64,000 nt of DNA. Source: Nematostella vectensis (taxonomy: Eukaryota; Cnidaria; Anthozoa; Actiniaria; Edwardsiidae). Location of the stretch: the NCBI RefSeq assembly GCF_932526225.1, contig NC_064046.1:8047219-8111218 (forward strand), read 5' to 3'. The position numbers and the translations under genes were made by a program. Below the pieces are notes generated by a model. The model made no database searches. It saw only the letters and a program-made list of their open reading frames with translations, and was not told where the DNA came from. Positions 36,901 through 48,900 of the stretch are shown here, piece by piece. Numbering within the stretch: position 1 is the first letter of the stretch; each line of letters opens with the position of its first letter.

Positions 36901-39900
36901 GTGAACACAATGAAAAGTTGTACTGTATAACACATGTAGAGACGCTACAACTGTGGGACACAGAGCAGGTTTGTGATATGTCTTATTATTTGATTATTGT
37001 TGTTGTTGTTATTATTATTATTATTATTTTTGTTGTTGTTGTTATTATCTATTAACTTTAATATTTTTGTCAAACCGTGTTTCCAGGCACAAATTTTAGC
37101 TGACTTTTCGGGTTTAAGAGAAACTCAATGTGTAAGTGTGACGTGTTTTACAGTACATAACTAGATAATCCCCACGAAGAGAGGTGAGGTGCAGGGATCC
37201 TTGATAGAAAAAACTGACAGCCAGATGTTCTTAAACACTTTATTGTCTACAGTACAAGCTTGAGGCACCAATGTTTGGGAGAATTTACTGAAATTCCTAT
37301 TCTAAGAGGAAATAAAAGTGGGATATTTTTTTGGGTTACTGATTTTGTTATTGCTTTCATATTGAAAGACAAATTATGTAAAACAAAATCTCGAAATAAT
37401 CATCTAGAAACAAAGTTTATTTACCAAATTCAATCGAAAATATCGCCAATTAACTTTCCTAAATAAGCCAATGTAACTGGTTGTGCATTTGGTTTTTTGC
37501 TTGGGTGACAAAATGCTATCCTCCTACTCAGCTGCACAGGGAGCTCAAAACTTACAGCAGCCGCAAAGAAAATAGTGTCAAAGAGACTTTAAAAAATACC
37601 AATTATTTGACCTTGGCCCTAAATGGTGCCACGACGAGCATTCCCATACCCCAGTGAGGAGTGGCACTGAGAACTAATAACCTGATAATCCTTTTTGTAG
37701 GGTTCACTCCCTGTGGATTATCTAATAGACTGCATGTATCTTCCTGACAGAAATAAACTTCATCTTCTCAGCGGAACACACTCGTAAGTGATAATATAAG
37801 GGGACTCCAGTTCCAATAACCAGTTGCAGGTTTTGGTCAAATGCGCGCTGTGACATTTTCATTTCTCAACTAAGGCTAAGTTCAAACATTGTACTATCCA
37901 TGAGCCGTATTCAATGCAAATGCATGCAAATGAAGATGGCACAATCGACTTGATTCATTTGCTTGCATTTGCATTGAAAACGGCTCATGGATAATACGAC
38001 GTTTGAACTTAGCCTAAGAGAAAAGCGGAGCCTTTTGCGGAAACGCAAAATCGACATGCTGTCAGCCATTTACCTGAGAGCTTAGGCTTTATATGTTCCC
38101 TCTAGCTCCCTCGTGCGTAGCGAGTCTGGACTGGTGATATGATACTTGATTGATTGCGAATCTAACCCTGTTTCGTGTGTGTGTTTCTTTGTTGAATTGG
38201 CTGATTGAATTGAAACTGCCTTTAACACGGCTGTGGTCCAGGTTCGAATCCTGGCTCAAACTGGGATTTTTTTTCCTGGTTCCTGTGTTGATTCGAATTT
38301 GTACCACAAGTGGGTTGAATCTATTCCCCCGTGTTTCCAGTCTTCTCGTCTGTTCAAGCTGCACTACACTAAGCTGAACCGAAGGGACGTAAAGGAACCA
38401 CAGTGACAGTGCTTACAATGTTTACTAACAACACACTCAAGGGCGTACTTGATTTGGAGTCTAGCTCTGTTGTGCCTTCCGCACCAGTATAACTGGTGAA
38501 AATTAAATAAATAAAAGTAACAAAACTGTAATTAAACTACTTTGGTTATCGGATCGTTGGAAATGACCAAGGTCCGAGTGGCCAGTAGAAAGAGGCGTAT
38601 GGAGAGCAAAAAGGGGAACCATATTTGTCTTATTTCACGTACCACGTACCCTTTTTCATAACAGAGGTCAGCTGAAAATCTTTGATGTACAGAGAGATGG
38701 AATCATGAGTTCTGGTTTATCTTCTGAGGGACACAGAGCGACCGTCAGGTGCCTTGATTATCACGTGAAGGTTAGTTGATGAGTATTAAATGATGATGAT
38801 GATTAAGATGGTGGTGCAAAATGATGATGATAGAGAAGAGAAAGGGGCTCTCGCGCCACGTTACGCTCACATCGACGCCCTGGGTTCCCGAGGATGTGAG
38901 AAAAGCCCTTTTTTATGGAAAATGTTTGCTCTACAAAAGCTTTTGAATGCCCTTTTTAAATTGCAGAAAGAGCACGTCTGTCTCTTTGTGACCCTTATCT
39001 TATCCCTTTATTTAGTATTTATATGGAAAAAGGCTTTGTGGTGCCTTTTTCCAAATCAAAGCTCAAACTAAGAGGAATTTTTATACTCTTGTTTCTTAAA
39101 AGACATGTTCATTTCTGTTTTTTTTTTCCTTCCCTATTAACTACTATTTTTGTACGTACTCTGTTTTGGGTGTTGTATTTTATTGCCCTTATCGAAGGCA
39201 GTTTACGTGACCGTTGCCTCTCTTGATTTACATTCCCTATAAGTGTTTGCGTCCCTAAACATTAGCAACAAAATAATGTCATTTGCCTTTTTCGTGACTA
39301 CTGCCTAAGACCTCTGCCATCTTTGAGCGTGTGAAGACGGACCCTGGGTGACGCAGTTGGCAGAGAGCGGCTCTCTGTTATACTGCATTGTATTTTTAGA
39401 CGCCATTTTTTTCATACAGCGTAAATGTAAGTGTAAATGGAAGTGTTCAAAATGTAAGTGTATGCAAATGAGTCGCTTGTGTAATCTTCAAGTATTTGCG
39501 TTTGGAATGGCGTATGAAAAGAACGGCGTCTAAACTTGGCTGTTGTCTACCCGCACTGGACGCTAAGCTCGATCCCATTCTCGACGTGAGTCTATCTTGT
39601 CTTTTCCCCGAGGTTTTTCTCCGGCTTCCACGAAGTGTTTTGTTTTCCAAATGAAAGGGTTTCGTACTTTTTAAAGAAAGATGTTTGACCAATCCCTTAA
39701 ATTTCTCGAAATCCCCCCCCCCCCCCCCTCCTCGAAGCATTGCTACTTATGCCACATGGTGAGGGTCCCAGCAGTCTTTGCGGGCCCTCTCAAAGGGAAC
39801 TTATTATCGCCTTTCTTTCTGGACCTTTTTTTTTGCAGCCGAAGTAAGAATTTAGTCAATAACTAATGGCTAGATTTTCTGTTCATCTGTTCTTAGACGG

Positions 39901-41786
39901 CTGAGAGGGGGGGGGGGGGGGGGGGGAGGGGCGCAGTCATATGAATCATATTGAAAATAAGAATATGTATTAGAAGATTCCATTATAAGAAATGACACAC
40001 TTCAGGGGCTCATAAGTAGGGACAATCAACTTCCCCATGTTCTGGTACTATATAGGTGTCACGGCGTTTCCTAGGGTCAGGCTATTTTTAGAGGCGCGGA
40101 TGAGCCAATCAGATTCAACCTTTGTGTTGACGTTTTGGCTGAGCTCAACTGCACGCGCAGTCTCAGACAAAAAGCTATGTTCTTTCTTCGGTACTTTGAC
40201 TTTTTGTTGCTCTCTTCTTAAATATGAATCCAACCCTACCTATGACTTTGAATTCTAGCTTGCAATTCTTTTGGTAAACAAACAAAACCGACGGATGAGC
40301 GATAAAAATATATTCTTCCTAACTGCAATTTGCGCGTGCAGCCTCACGTCACTCGCGCGCGCGACCAACGTCAACGTAGCTGATTGGCCCGTTCGTGCGC
40401 GCGCGTCTAAAAATAGCCTGACCCTAGGAAACGCTGTGACATTTATATAATACAGATGACTGCCCCTACACACTTTTTGTCCGCCAAGGGGGGGGCCCAC
40501 CCTTCTCTGTACGCGCCTGTGCTTTACTATAACTGGGATGTCCTTTGCCTTTTCCTACTTTTCCTTACTTTGTTCTAAACGTGCTGTTTACACAAAAATT
40601 TTACTTTTGACCAGCATGCATAAGATTTTAGGACCCCAGGGAGTGCAGTTCCGCTCGCGACTTGTTAACAAGAATGAAGAGAGGAATTTCTCGCCAAAAC
40701 CCCTCAGCTTAGTCTCTTATGTCGAGACACGTCAAGTCGTATTCCATGTCTTCCTACCGGCTCTCCTTCTTCCGGCTCCACTTCAAAGGAAACCCGAAAC
40801 TCCGGACAGCCGGCTAGCAGGCTACATTAATAGGACCCTCTCGAAATATCGGAATACTTTTCCCAGAATCGTCACAGAATACTAACCAAACTCTCCAATT
40901 CCATCGTGTTTTTTTTTTCGAGTTTGTCATCGAATCCTGGTCTTTGAAAACCATGTGAACGCTTACAGGTACATAAACACTGCAACTTTTAAAACCTGAA
41001 TTTGCTTTTATGAACCACTTCCGGAGGTCCGACGGAAACCTCAACAGACAAAAGAATCTTTTAGAATCCGCGCTATTTAACAGGCCATCCGCTCTAAATT
41101 ATCAATCACATCCTCAAAGAAACTTCCAAAAGACACACTGTTGTTTGAAATGTTTATCGCGTTTTCCGTTAAAAACATTCGAAGATTGTTACGTAACCGA
41201 CCGGAAGTAAACTGGTGACAATGCGGCTTTAAATGTTCACTTGTCTTATATCCATGAAACACTGCTGGCTATCACACATGGATTCTTTGAGTGCAGCCTT
41301 ATTTGAAATAGGTGTATAATGTGCGTATGTATAACGACGATCCTATACATTTCATATTGTCCTTGCAGGGGCGTAGATTTTCCTCTGGGTGTGTTTGGGG
41401 GCGGGGTGGGGAGGTAGCAACAACTAAGACGTAATAGCTTTATTGGACCAGAAAGGGATGCCCATGGCCACCCCCCATAGCTACGCCCCTGCGTTGGCTT
41501 TGCAGGCTGCACCCTTTTTGAGTAGTCGATGGGAATACTCTGCTGTTTTACTCGCTAGTAACTATTTACCCTGCAGCCCTAGATATTTTCCCTAACCTAT
41601 TTTTTTCAGAGCCGGCGTATCATCACGAGCGGAGAAGACTCCAACATCTGCCAATGGGAGGTCCCCACAGATAGCCAGGTGATATCGCCGCATTTTGTCG
41701 AAAAAGAAGAAGTTACAGGCGTCCGTAAGGTAAGTGAGACGGGATCCACATGTGGCCGATCTTCTAGCACGAAAAACTTGTGTTAA
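30965..41786 (+). CDS. WDR89: WD40 protein of the WDR89 type, 388 aa
   Basis: Fourteen exons with GT-AG borders and matching phases: 30965-31086, 32723-32751, 34079-34141, 34393-34477, 35209-35258, 35485-35587, 35714-35798, 36177-36224, 36295-36378, 36882-36968, 37087-37131, 37701-37783, 38665-38770, 41610-41786. WD-repeat ends are visible in order: V-R-I-H-N-L, C-W-D-L-R (about 101-105), V-W-D-I-R (about 150), C-L-F-D-V (about 200), L-Q-L-W-D (about 245), K-I-F-D-V and C-Q-W-E-V. The Q-V-K-F-H-P-S block and overall length match human WDR89 (387 aa). The family has seven-bladed propeller folds and little known function. The last exon reads through a perfect donor (AAG/GTAAGT at 41738) to a TAA; the true 3' end may be spliced further down. 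Introns hold a SINE, MITEs and minisatellites. Confidence 0.92.
31215..32110. repeat. 85-bp minisatellite split by a SINE (WDR89 intron 1)
   Basis: Units share TTATTAGAATCTACTAGATG with starts at 31341, 31426 and 31511, then 31966 and 32051, i.e. an 85-bp period on both sides of an inserted SINE. Flanking sequence holds more diverged units. Confidence 0.92.
31570..31932 (-). mobile_element. tRNA-derived SINE, copy 1
   Basis: On the minus strand it begins GCACGGGTGGCCTAGTG, carrying an A-box-like TGGCCTAGTG and a perfect B box GGTTCGAATCC (complement at 31871-31881), as in a tRNA-Glu-like head. A tRNA-unrelated body follows, then a tail of TCGAAGAA units near 31571-31600. A second copy of head end and body lies at 38221. 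The element depends on LINE enzymes; the partner is unknown. Confidence 0.85.
32130..32400. repeat. 120-bp direct repeat, two units (WDR89 intron 1)
   Basis: CAAGTCATGAGATGCAA recurs at 32184 and 32304 within two similar blocks rich in TGATATTATC. Probably a local duplication related in style to the 85-bp array before it. Confidence 0.75.
33003..34008. mobile_element. DNA transposon remnant with inverted arms of about 130 bp (WDR89 intron 2)
   Basis: The left arm (33003 to about 33135) and right arm (about 33880 to 34008) are inverted copies. Shared blocks are TGACCAATCACAG, CCAAAGCAAGGCCTT and GCACTAT. About 750 bp lie between, with no convincing ORF. Confidence 0.72.
36998..37052. repeat. 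(TTG/TTA)n microsatellite (WDR89 intron 10)
   Basis: Mixed GTT and ATT trinucleotides starting 30 bp after the exon 10 donor. Confidence 0.95.
37870..38018. mobile_element. 149-bp palindromic MITE (WDR89 intron 12)
   Basis: CTAAGGCTAAGTTCAAAC at the left is inverted as GTTTGAACTTAGCCTAAG at the right; pairing continues through ATCCATGAGCCGT and the ATGCAAATG blocks almost to the centre. Related sequence (AAGTTCAAACGCTGTATTAT) is at about 18330 and 22344 in the duplication. Confidence 0.85.
38221..38420 (+). mobile_element. tRNA-derived SINE, copy 2, truncated
   Basis: Begins inside the tRNA-like head, with the B box GGTTCGAATCC at 38241-38251, followed by the same body as the 31570 copy (CTGGCTCAAACTGGG and the GAACCGAAGGGACGTAAA block). 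It lacks the A box and part of the 3' end. Confidence 0.85.
39713..39926. repeat. Poly-C (16) and poly-G (20) tracts
   Basis: C run at 39713-39728 and G run at 39907-39926 in WDR89 intron 13. Confidence 0.93.
40057..40441. mobile_element. 385-bp MITE with long inverted ends (WDR89 intron 13)
   Basis: TGTCACGGCGTTTCCTAGGG at the left and CCCTAGGAAACGCTGTGACA at the right. Pairing extends through GTCAGGCTATTTTTAGA and a CCAATCAG block. The centre is short and non-coding. Confidence 0.88.
41018..41229 (+). mobile_element. MITE of the AAGCCGCATTGTCACC family, left end missing
   Basis: Matches the 28569 copy from CACTTCCGGAGG to the end, GGTGACAATGCGGCTT, followed by TAA. The first 25 bases of the family are absent. 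WDR89 intron 13. Confidence 0.88.
41366..41491. mobile_element. 126-bp MITE with CAGGGGCGTAG ends
   Basis: Perfect 11-bp inverted ends CAGGGGCGTAG and CTACGCCCCTG. End sequence of this type is common in hAT-like MITEs, but no 8-bp target duplication is seen. Confidence 0.75.
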
Positions 41787-42258
41787 TAGCACATTATCAT
41801 CCTTTTTCCTGTTCTACTAAATTTTCCGCCTCTTAGATTACAACAGTATTTTTGCAAGAAAAAATCAAACCAGCAATATACCACGATGCCTTTTACCTAG
41901 ATTTTTATTATATCAAAAGCTTGATTAAATTCATCTCAGTTATTTACTTGAATTAGCCGATGAAAATGGTTGATTTTTATGTATCTCGGTGTTAGCATGG
42001 AAAGGTAAAATGTGGCTTGAAGTTTTTTTATACATTGTAAAAGTGCTCATCTAATGAAGCACTTTATTTTTCAGCCTTGTGACATTTTTTCATTTTTCTT
42101 ATTAACGTATTCATGGTTAACGTATTCACGCTCCTAGACTACACAAGAGACATCCAGCAGACCGAGGGCAAAGCCATACGAGAGACCCTTAGCAAGCGAC
42201 AAGTCTAGGAAGAGATACAAGTAGCTAATCTTACCAGAAGCATAAAAGTGCAGGTAGG

Positions 42259-42282
42259 CACAGCCGTAGAAGGCCTCGGTTA

Positions 42283-42315
<33 letters not shown>

Positions 42316-42434
42316 GATACAGAAACATTCAGAAAACATTGGGGGCACAGCCACGCCCCTACTGGTCATTTTCTTGTAATTTTTGAAAATATTGGTGGTG
42401 GGGGGGACGTGCCCCACCCCCTGCTACGGCCCTG
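42259..42434 (+). mobile_element. MITE of the CAGGGCCGTAG family, copy 2, with 29-G tract
   Basis: Ends CACAGCCGTAG and CTACGGCCCTG. Inner GGCACGATACAGAAACAT matches the copy at 30644. A run of 29 G (42284-42312) has grown inside it. Confidence 0.78.
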
Positions 42435-45247
42435 GCAAGTGACCATTCTAGGAAGAAGTAAAGGTAGATAACTGCGAGCGAACAACTCGTCACAAATAAT
42501 TCTTTGTGATCAGTGATTAAGAAACTTGTAACATGTGTATAATTTGCGAGCATACATGTGTATGCTGCGAGTATCTCGAGTTTATAACTCGTTGATCGTG
42601 TCGACTAGAGAATTTGTTTTTATTAGGTGACTCGATTTGGAAATACTGCAATGGTAGCACATTTTAACTTGGACGTCTCATATCGGGTAAAGGTAACTCT
42701 GTCAAGTAACGCTGAACCTTACTTACTCTTCGAGGTTCGAGTTACAGAGGGGCCACGATAACTCGAATAACACGAACCCTTACCTAGACGCGGCCATTTG
42801 AATCATATATCTTCTCAGACAACTCGAATTAACCACTTACTTGAACTTTATCGACAAAACGGGGTCCGTTATTTTTAGTTCTTTCCAGAATTGAACCAAG
42901 TGTGTGTACAAGTCATAAGAATGCACCAAAGATTAACCGTGTGTAGTATATATCATTTTAATGATATATACGTATCATTTTAATGAGCTTTTCAGGATGT
43001 TTTTTTTAATTAGTTAGCAGGATTTTAGGATGACTTATCAATTTGTCTTTGTCCTCGTCTTTGGCTCACGTTCTTGGCCACCCCCGCGATCGTTGTGAAA
43101 CACTGCCCGTCTAACGAGTGCGGGGGCGGCTATAGGCCTCACGTACTAGGCTTGCTGCACGATTGACAGAACACCGGACGTTTCTCACAAGTCTGTCGAC
43201 AGAAACTATTAATAATCCTGTTTAGCGGTCCGTAAAATGTATAGATACCTTTAAGAATTCCTTAAGCGCCTTTTTTACGATAAAAGAATATTAATCCTGC
43301 TCTCTTAATTGGATTGCAACCACGAGAGAGAATTCCTTCTAGAAGTGGTCACATATTAAAAGTGGAATAAAAAAGATTAAAAAAATGCATGCTCGAGATT
43401 CCTGTCGCTTTCCTTCTTTGGCCGCGATGGTCTTGCGGTTTTTCGTCTCCATGCGCTTGACATGTCTAAGCTGTTTTTTTTTTTTCGCTGGGCTGGCGTT
43501 AGCGAGGAAAGGCAACGCGACGCAAGCGTGATAGGGACACTTTTTTGGCAGCGCAAAAGAAGCAGGGAAAGCTTTCTCCTGTTTGTTTCTGAGGTCTTAT
43601 CCATGTCGCGTCTATATTGCGGGGGACGCATGTGTTGATACGGGTGATACGGTTTTGTCTTAATATTAGTGCGGTTTTTCTTTTTTTTTTTTCAATTTTA
43701 TGCGGTTTTCGCGGTCCCCTTTTCATAATCGTTTGTTGGAACAAAAAAAAAAAAAAAAAAAAAAAAAAAAACAGAAAGAAAACTCTGCTTGCAGGGTATT
43801 ACGAGAATGGAAGAACCAAAAACCATCAAAATACTGCGAGCCGGATGAAGAAGTCAAGAATTTTAACATTTGGATAAAAATAACGGGAGCATTGCAAACT
43901 ATTTTGGGGACCTCATCAAGGGACAAGTGGGGCAAATAGTATTTGGCGCTCGATTCGATGTTGCCGCATTCGAGTACAGGTCGAGTACTTTGTGACAAAG
44001 GCCGCTTTGTTCTAGCGATTGTGGAAGAATTGTTTTTCAGGTAATCTCCTGAAGACTACTTGTGATTAAGGTTACTCATCACAGGGACCGTACTCCCCCC
44101 CCCCCCCCCCCCCCCCCCGTTATGACACAGCGCGAAGAGATCACTGCTTACGTTCTGACAGAGATCAGAACGACTACGTAGAAGACTAGCTTCTTGCTAG
44201 GAGTGACAATCCCTTGTAATAGCAAGATAGGAAGGAACGGATTCAGGGTCACCATATAAGAAATTAAATATATGGGGGAGGAAAAAACTATGGTTCGTTC
44301 CTCCATATTCCTTAGTTGTACGTCGGACTTGTGGTCTGTCTTCTTCCTATAGGAGACAGGTATTGGCCTTAAGAACCATCGTCGTACATATGCAATTGTC
44401 AACTGTCCCCTACATAAGAAATATCTGTTATTGTTATAGCATCGAAGCTGTATCAACGCAACCGAAATTATTTTATTTGGGATATAAAAAAGTTGTTTTG
44501 TTATTTTTCTTGTAAACTTATAAAGGGAAACTACCCTCTCAACTCTTGTGGTTGAACGAGAGGCATCATGGGATAGCTCACGTTCTTAGCCCTGCACAGG
44601 TTAAACAGGTTCAACGAGGCGGCATAAAGTCCAAAGTAGGGCGAGTCACGACTGCTTTCACAGACCGTTGAACAGGCTTAACTCAAGGGGGAACTTGAGA
44701 TGGAAAACTGATCATTTGATTTTACAGGCTAATGGAGTGGCTAGTCGTTAAAAAAAGTAGAGTAAAAGAACGAAAAGCTAGTCGCTCAAAAAGGTAGTAC
44801 GTTGAGTAAAAAACAAAAAACACGAGGAAGGACCTGTAGTTTATGTTAGTGCCCTTGTTGGATACAGGACAGCATATTTTTAAAACTTAATTAAGACATT
44901 TAGTTTTTCAATTGTGGGCAAAAAATGCAATGGTATTAAAAAAAATGTAGTGTTAAACTCGATATGATTAGATCGAGGGAGCACAGGGAACGACTGAGAT
45001 ATCTAAAATTTGGACTAAACGATAAAGACCACCGATTTCAAGTAATGTTCCCAGTGCAAATGGCAAACTGTTATAAATAGACTAAATAATCGTATGGTTT
45101 ATCCAGGTGTATAAAAAAGTTATAAAAAAATTACTCAACGTCGGTTATAACTGCTGAAAAAAATAGTAAAATACAGGCGACTAGAACAAACTGTGTTTTC
45201 TCATAAGCTTCGAAAGAGGATATGCAAGCATCATTCCTTTCAAGAAA
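42435..45247. other. Intergenic; homopolymer tracts, no gene recognised
   Basis: Includes a 29-A run at 43743-43771 and a 24-C run at 44095-44118. Open frames across these runs are artefacts. A block with repeated ACTCGAA/TTCGAGT at about 42640-42850 may be an eroded MITE. No exon could be supported. Confidence 0.4.
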
Positions 45248-45490
45248 CAACGGGGGACAAAACTGTAGAGAAAATTATTGAAAAGGCACTTATCTATACC
45301 TTAACGACGACTTTTATGTCTTTCCTCCCCCTTCCCCCACCAAACAATGTTGTGTACGTTCGCCTTTTATTTACGGACATTTTAAGACCAACATTGTCCA
45401 GGGAGGGGTGGGGGGAGCATAAAATTTGGAGGAGAGAAGTTGATAAGCAGTAAAACGGCCAATTTTCTATACTAGTTTTGTCCCCCGCTG
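45248..45490. mobile_element. 243-bp MITE with CAGCGGGGGACAAAACT ends
   Basis: The left CAACGGGGGACAAAACTG and right AGTTTTGTCCCCCGCTG are inverted, with pairing continuing through AGAAAATT. Non-coding centre. Confidence 0.78.
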
Positions 45491-47094
45491 AAGGTATTAT
45501 TTCTTGGAAAAAACCTGCAAAAGTCATCATCACAAAAGAAAGAGCACAATGGCCAAATTGAAGCGCAATCATGAACAAGAATTCATAGAACATACCGAGT
45601 GTCTAAATTTGCCGTTTACCGAAAATTCCCCCGCATAAGAGCGGGAATGATATTTGAGAGCGCCCGCAGAGTAAGCTGGATCTTCGAGCATGGCCTTTCG
45701 CCCCTCCTAGGTATTCACGCTCCTTAATTGAGTAGAGATGGCTACTAAGATGATAAATATCATGTTTTTCTTATTTAGGCTTCTTTGAAGAAGGAATGAG
45801 TAAACATGTTTTAGTTAGCATCAGGATCAGGTTTCGCATCAGCCCTAAGGGTGTTTTTTTTCGAAGTTATAATAAGGGGTTTAATGGTGTTTTTCAAGGT
45901 TGTAATATTGCAAAAGATTAAGCTCGAAATAAAAGCAAATGGATTCTTGGTCATGTCCAGCCACATGTCGCAGAAAATTTAAATGAATAACATATTCACG
46001 TAGCTAGCAAGTTTCACAACGGAGATATGGGCGCCGCGCTAACGCCAATAACAACCCGACATCAACTAATCGAACCAGTATGACTAGAAAGACTACAAAC
46101 AAGTGGAGAGTCGGGAAAAAATCTAATGAAATGGAAGGTTAACTGTGAAAACAGCAGTTTTAAGCATTTTAGTCCGATGAAGAGGCTAACGCTTAAAATG
46201 TCAGCGAAACTACTTGTTTTCACAGAGTAGACAAACAATTTCGACCATGTGTTGATGATTTATTTCCCGTAATTATCTTACGTTCTATAATCGAACACCA
46301 ATATGGCGTTCGATTAGTTTTGATTGGGTGTAGTTGTCGAGCATAATCGTACTCATCCAGATTTTTTTGTTACCGAACCCAAAATCGAATGGTTGGGTTC
46401 GACATTGTATAAGTTTTTGGATTCTTAAACCTGTCTGAAATTTGCGAACTTAATCGAACTGATTTCCAATTGATTATTGTTCGAATGAGTTCGGTAATTG
46501 TGCTCACCAAGATGAGCGGAAGTGAGTTCAACTTCCATCGGCCTTAGTATAGACTCTCAAGTCCTCATTTGGTGTCCTACGACTTAATAAAAAAGTCAAG
46601 TCTTTGACTTGATTTGTCGGGCCGACTTGTTTACGTTCATTTGGTGTCCTGCCGACTTTTACAAGTCTGACATGACTCGACGAAGTTTTCCTGTCGGGCT
46701 CGATTACCGAAGTGGTCCCGACAAATCGCATCGTGTGAATGCTCTGGTGGACAATCGACCCAGAAAATCGCAGCGTAAAATGGCTATAATGGACAATCGG
46801 CCCGACAAATCGATGTGTGAAACCGCCTTAGTTAATGAGTGAAACTTTGGTCTTGCCCATCAAATTTTGGTCTAACATAAAATTCTCCCCCCTCCCCCCA
46901 AAAATAATATAAAGGTTGGATTTTATCATTTTGTCTAGTTGGGTAATTGTATCAAATGAATAATATATAGATTTAGGCATTGCCTTAAAGCGGAACTCAA
47001 AACAACCAAATCTTGTCTTATTTACGCTTAATGATTTAAGAAATATTATTATATTTCTTTTTACGATGACGTCCACGTAGATCACGCTACCAAT
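45491..47094. other. Intergenic, no gene recognised
   Basis: Contains a block at about 46560-46815 with repeated TTTGGTGTCCT and CCCGACAAATCG motifs, possibly an eroded short transposon. ATCGGCCTTAGTAT occurs at about 46537 and again at about 48053. Confidence 0.4.
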
Positions 47095-47760
47095 TTGTTA
47101 TACCCCCTTCACCCAACCTTGACATCTACATGACGCATAACAAGTTTAGTTGTCATAAGATGTTCCGGCGTTGATGACGTCACAATCACGTGACCATATT
47201 GGAGCACCCCTTTGACACTAACTACTACCGAGTTTGGTTGTGAAACAATGTTTCTTTCTCAAGAGATATGAATGTTTTTGCTTTTAATCACGTTTTTTTG
47301 CTTTAAGTGACGTCATCGATGATGTCACACAACACATAACCATATTGTTGCATCCCTCTTGACACCTACATGCACTCCTACCTAGTTTGGTTGCCATACG
47401 ATGGTTCCTTCGTGAAATATAAATATATTTTTATTTTGTTGGTCTAGCCTACTCTCATTGTGGGTTATTCGGAAATGTTTTATTTTCGAACATTGGGAAC
47501 CCCGGCGCGCGCGAAGGCCGAAAGTGCGCCGGGCCGAGGCCTTCGCGCCGCACAGGGTTCCCAATATTCGAAAATAAAACATTTCCGAATAACCCACAAT
47601 GAGAGCCGGCTAGCAGGCTATTGATGGTCAGCTTTTTTTGCTTCTAGTGACGTCATCGATGAAGTCACAAATCACGTGACCATAGTTTTGCACCTCCCTT
47701 GACGACACCTGCATCACACATGCCAAGTTTGGTTGTCATACGATGCTTTTAAGGGACGAT
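47095..47760 (+). repeat. Satellite family with TGACGTCA sites, about three units
   Basis: Units contain TGACGTCA (47175-47182, 47308-47315, 47648-47655), a TCACGTGACCATA block, a CTTGACACCTAC block and AGTTTGGTTGTCATACGATG. Spacing is 133 bp and, after removing an inserted palindrome, about 170 bp. The same family occurs inverted in the arrestin gene at 26.7-27.0 kb. Confidence 0.75.
47444..47613. mobile_element. Near-perfect 170-bp palindrome inserted in the satellite
   Basis: Arms CTCTCATTGTGGGTTATTCG and complement pair almost without mismatch to a GC-rich centre (GGCGCGCGCGAAGGCC / GGCCTTCGCGCC). It interrupts a satellite unit, so it is an insertion: a fold-back MITE. Confidence 0.9.
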
Positions 47761-48786
47761 GGGTTACCAATTTTTGTTACCATATTTGTTTTGTATACCA
47801 CTTTTTTTATGGGGCTCCACTCACGCGGGAGCTTCGCTATCAAATAAATAAAAGAGATAAAGGCCGAGAATCCAACAGTTCTTCCAGAACATGTATTGGG
47901 CTTTGTATAAAATTCTTTAAAATCTTAATTGAACTAGATGGAATTTGGTGAAACTTGCATTTGAAAATCACCAGAGGGATTAATGATGAAAGATGATTCC
48001 TAACCTGCATCAAAACACCAAAATGGGCGGACGTGAACATGAGTTTATCTTTCATCGGCCTTAGTATGAAGGCTCTCAGGGGTGAAAGGAAGTACGAACA
48101 AAGAACTTATTATAAATAGAATAACCTGAACTATGAAGTCAAGGTCGTCCGTCCACGAGCAGCCCAAGTGTGTGTGTTTTTTAGGAGTTATAGGGAAATC
48201 TATTTTGATGAAAAAATATTATCGTAAAAAAAAAAGACAAGAGAGTTTGTTATATCGTGTTTGAGTCCCCCTTCATTTCATTGCTCGGGATAAAATGTAA
48301 ATTGCTCATTTGAAGCCCGCTTCGAGTTTTACATCATCATAGATTTCCCCCATTCTTCGGCATTACTAAAAAGAGGAACTGGCGGAATCAGCATATTTTG
48401 AATGCAGGGGCGAAAGGGGTATATCGGTAGGGATGTTATTCAAGGTTACGATTTATTATCGAAATAATCTATAGAAAATTATTTTTTTGTTTGTTTCTCT
48501 GTTCCGTTCATTTTGTTGTGACTTGCTGAAACAACATCACTAAGCGCAATGCTACGTTATTTCACGCACATTTGACATTCTGTCATATGCAATTTGTAAA
48601 AAAAATTCCTTTGAAAGTTCTAGATAAGTAACAAAAAACATACTGTAAAACAAGCGCTCGCATTTTTAGGGTGCAAAAGGCGTGTGTTTTTTTTTTTTTT
48701 TGCCAAATGTGTCCTACTGTTTATTTGTCATGCACTACGAACGTATTACCTTATTTAACAATTTCTACATGTGGTTACACTTGCAG
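47761..48786. other. Intergenic, nothing firm
   Basis: AT-rich with a 15-T run near 48690. No supported feature. Confidence 0.35.
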
Positions 48787-48900
48787 TTTTCCTGGAATTG
48801 TCCTGGACTCGTCAGGCTATGGTGGCGTTTGATGGAGCGTGACGAGTCCAGACGGCCACGAGGCTCTGACGCTGGTGCAGTTGTGTATTTGGAACTGTAA
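48787..48900 (+). CDS. Candidate terminal exon, unassigned
   Basis: An acceptor-like CACTTGCAG at 48786 opens a 37-codon frame to TAA at 48898-48900, and AATAAA follows at 48923-48928, just where a poly-A signal should be. In phase 0 it could join the AAG/GTAAGT donor at 41738 of the WD40 gene as an alternative last exon. The peptide is not recognised. Without transcript data this is only a candidate. Confidence 0.22.
   Translation, partial: FSWNCPGLVRLWWRLMERDESRRPRGSDAGAVVYLEL

Noticed and set aside
39330-39400. tRNA-like A box (GGGTGACGCAGTTGGCAGAGA)
   Set aside because: No B box (GGTTCGA) follows at the right distance and no cloverleaf can be drawn.
41366-41491. Assigning the 126-bp MITE firmly to hAT
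   Set aside because: The end sequence fits, but no 8-bp target duplication could be seen, so only the MITE call is kept.
42134-42553. Proline-run ORF and its neighbour on the minus strand
   Set aside because: They come from the poly-G run and from the MITE; no conserved protein.
43617-43998. ORFs with runs of Lys or Phe
   Set aside because: They come from a 29-A run read on either strand.
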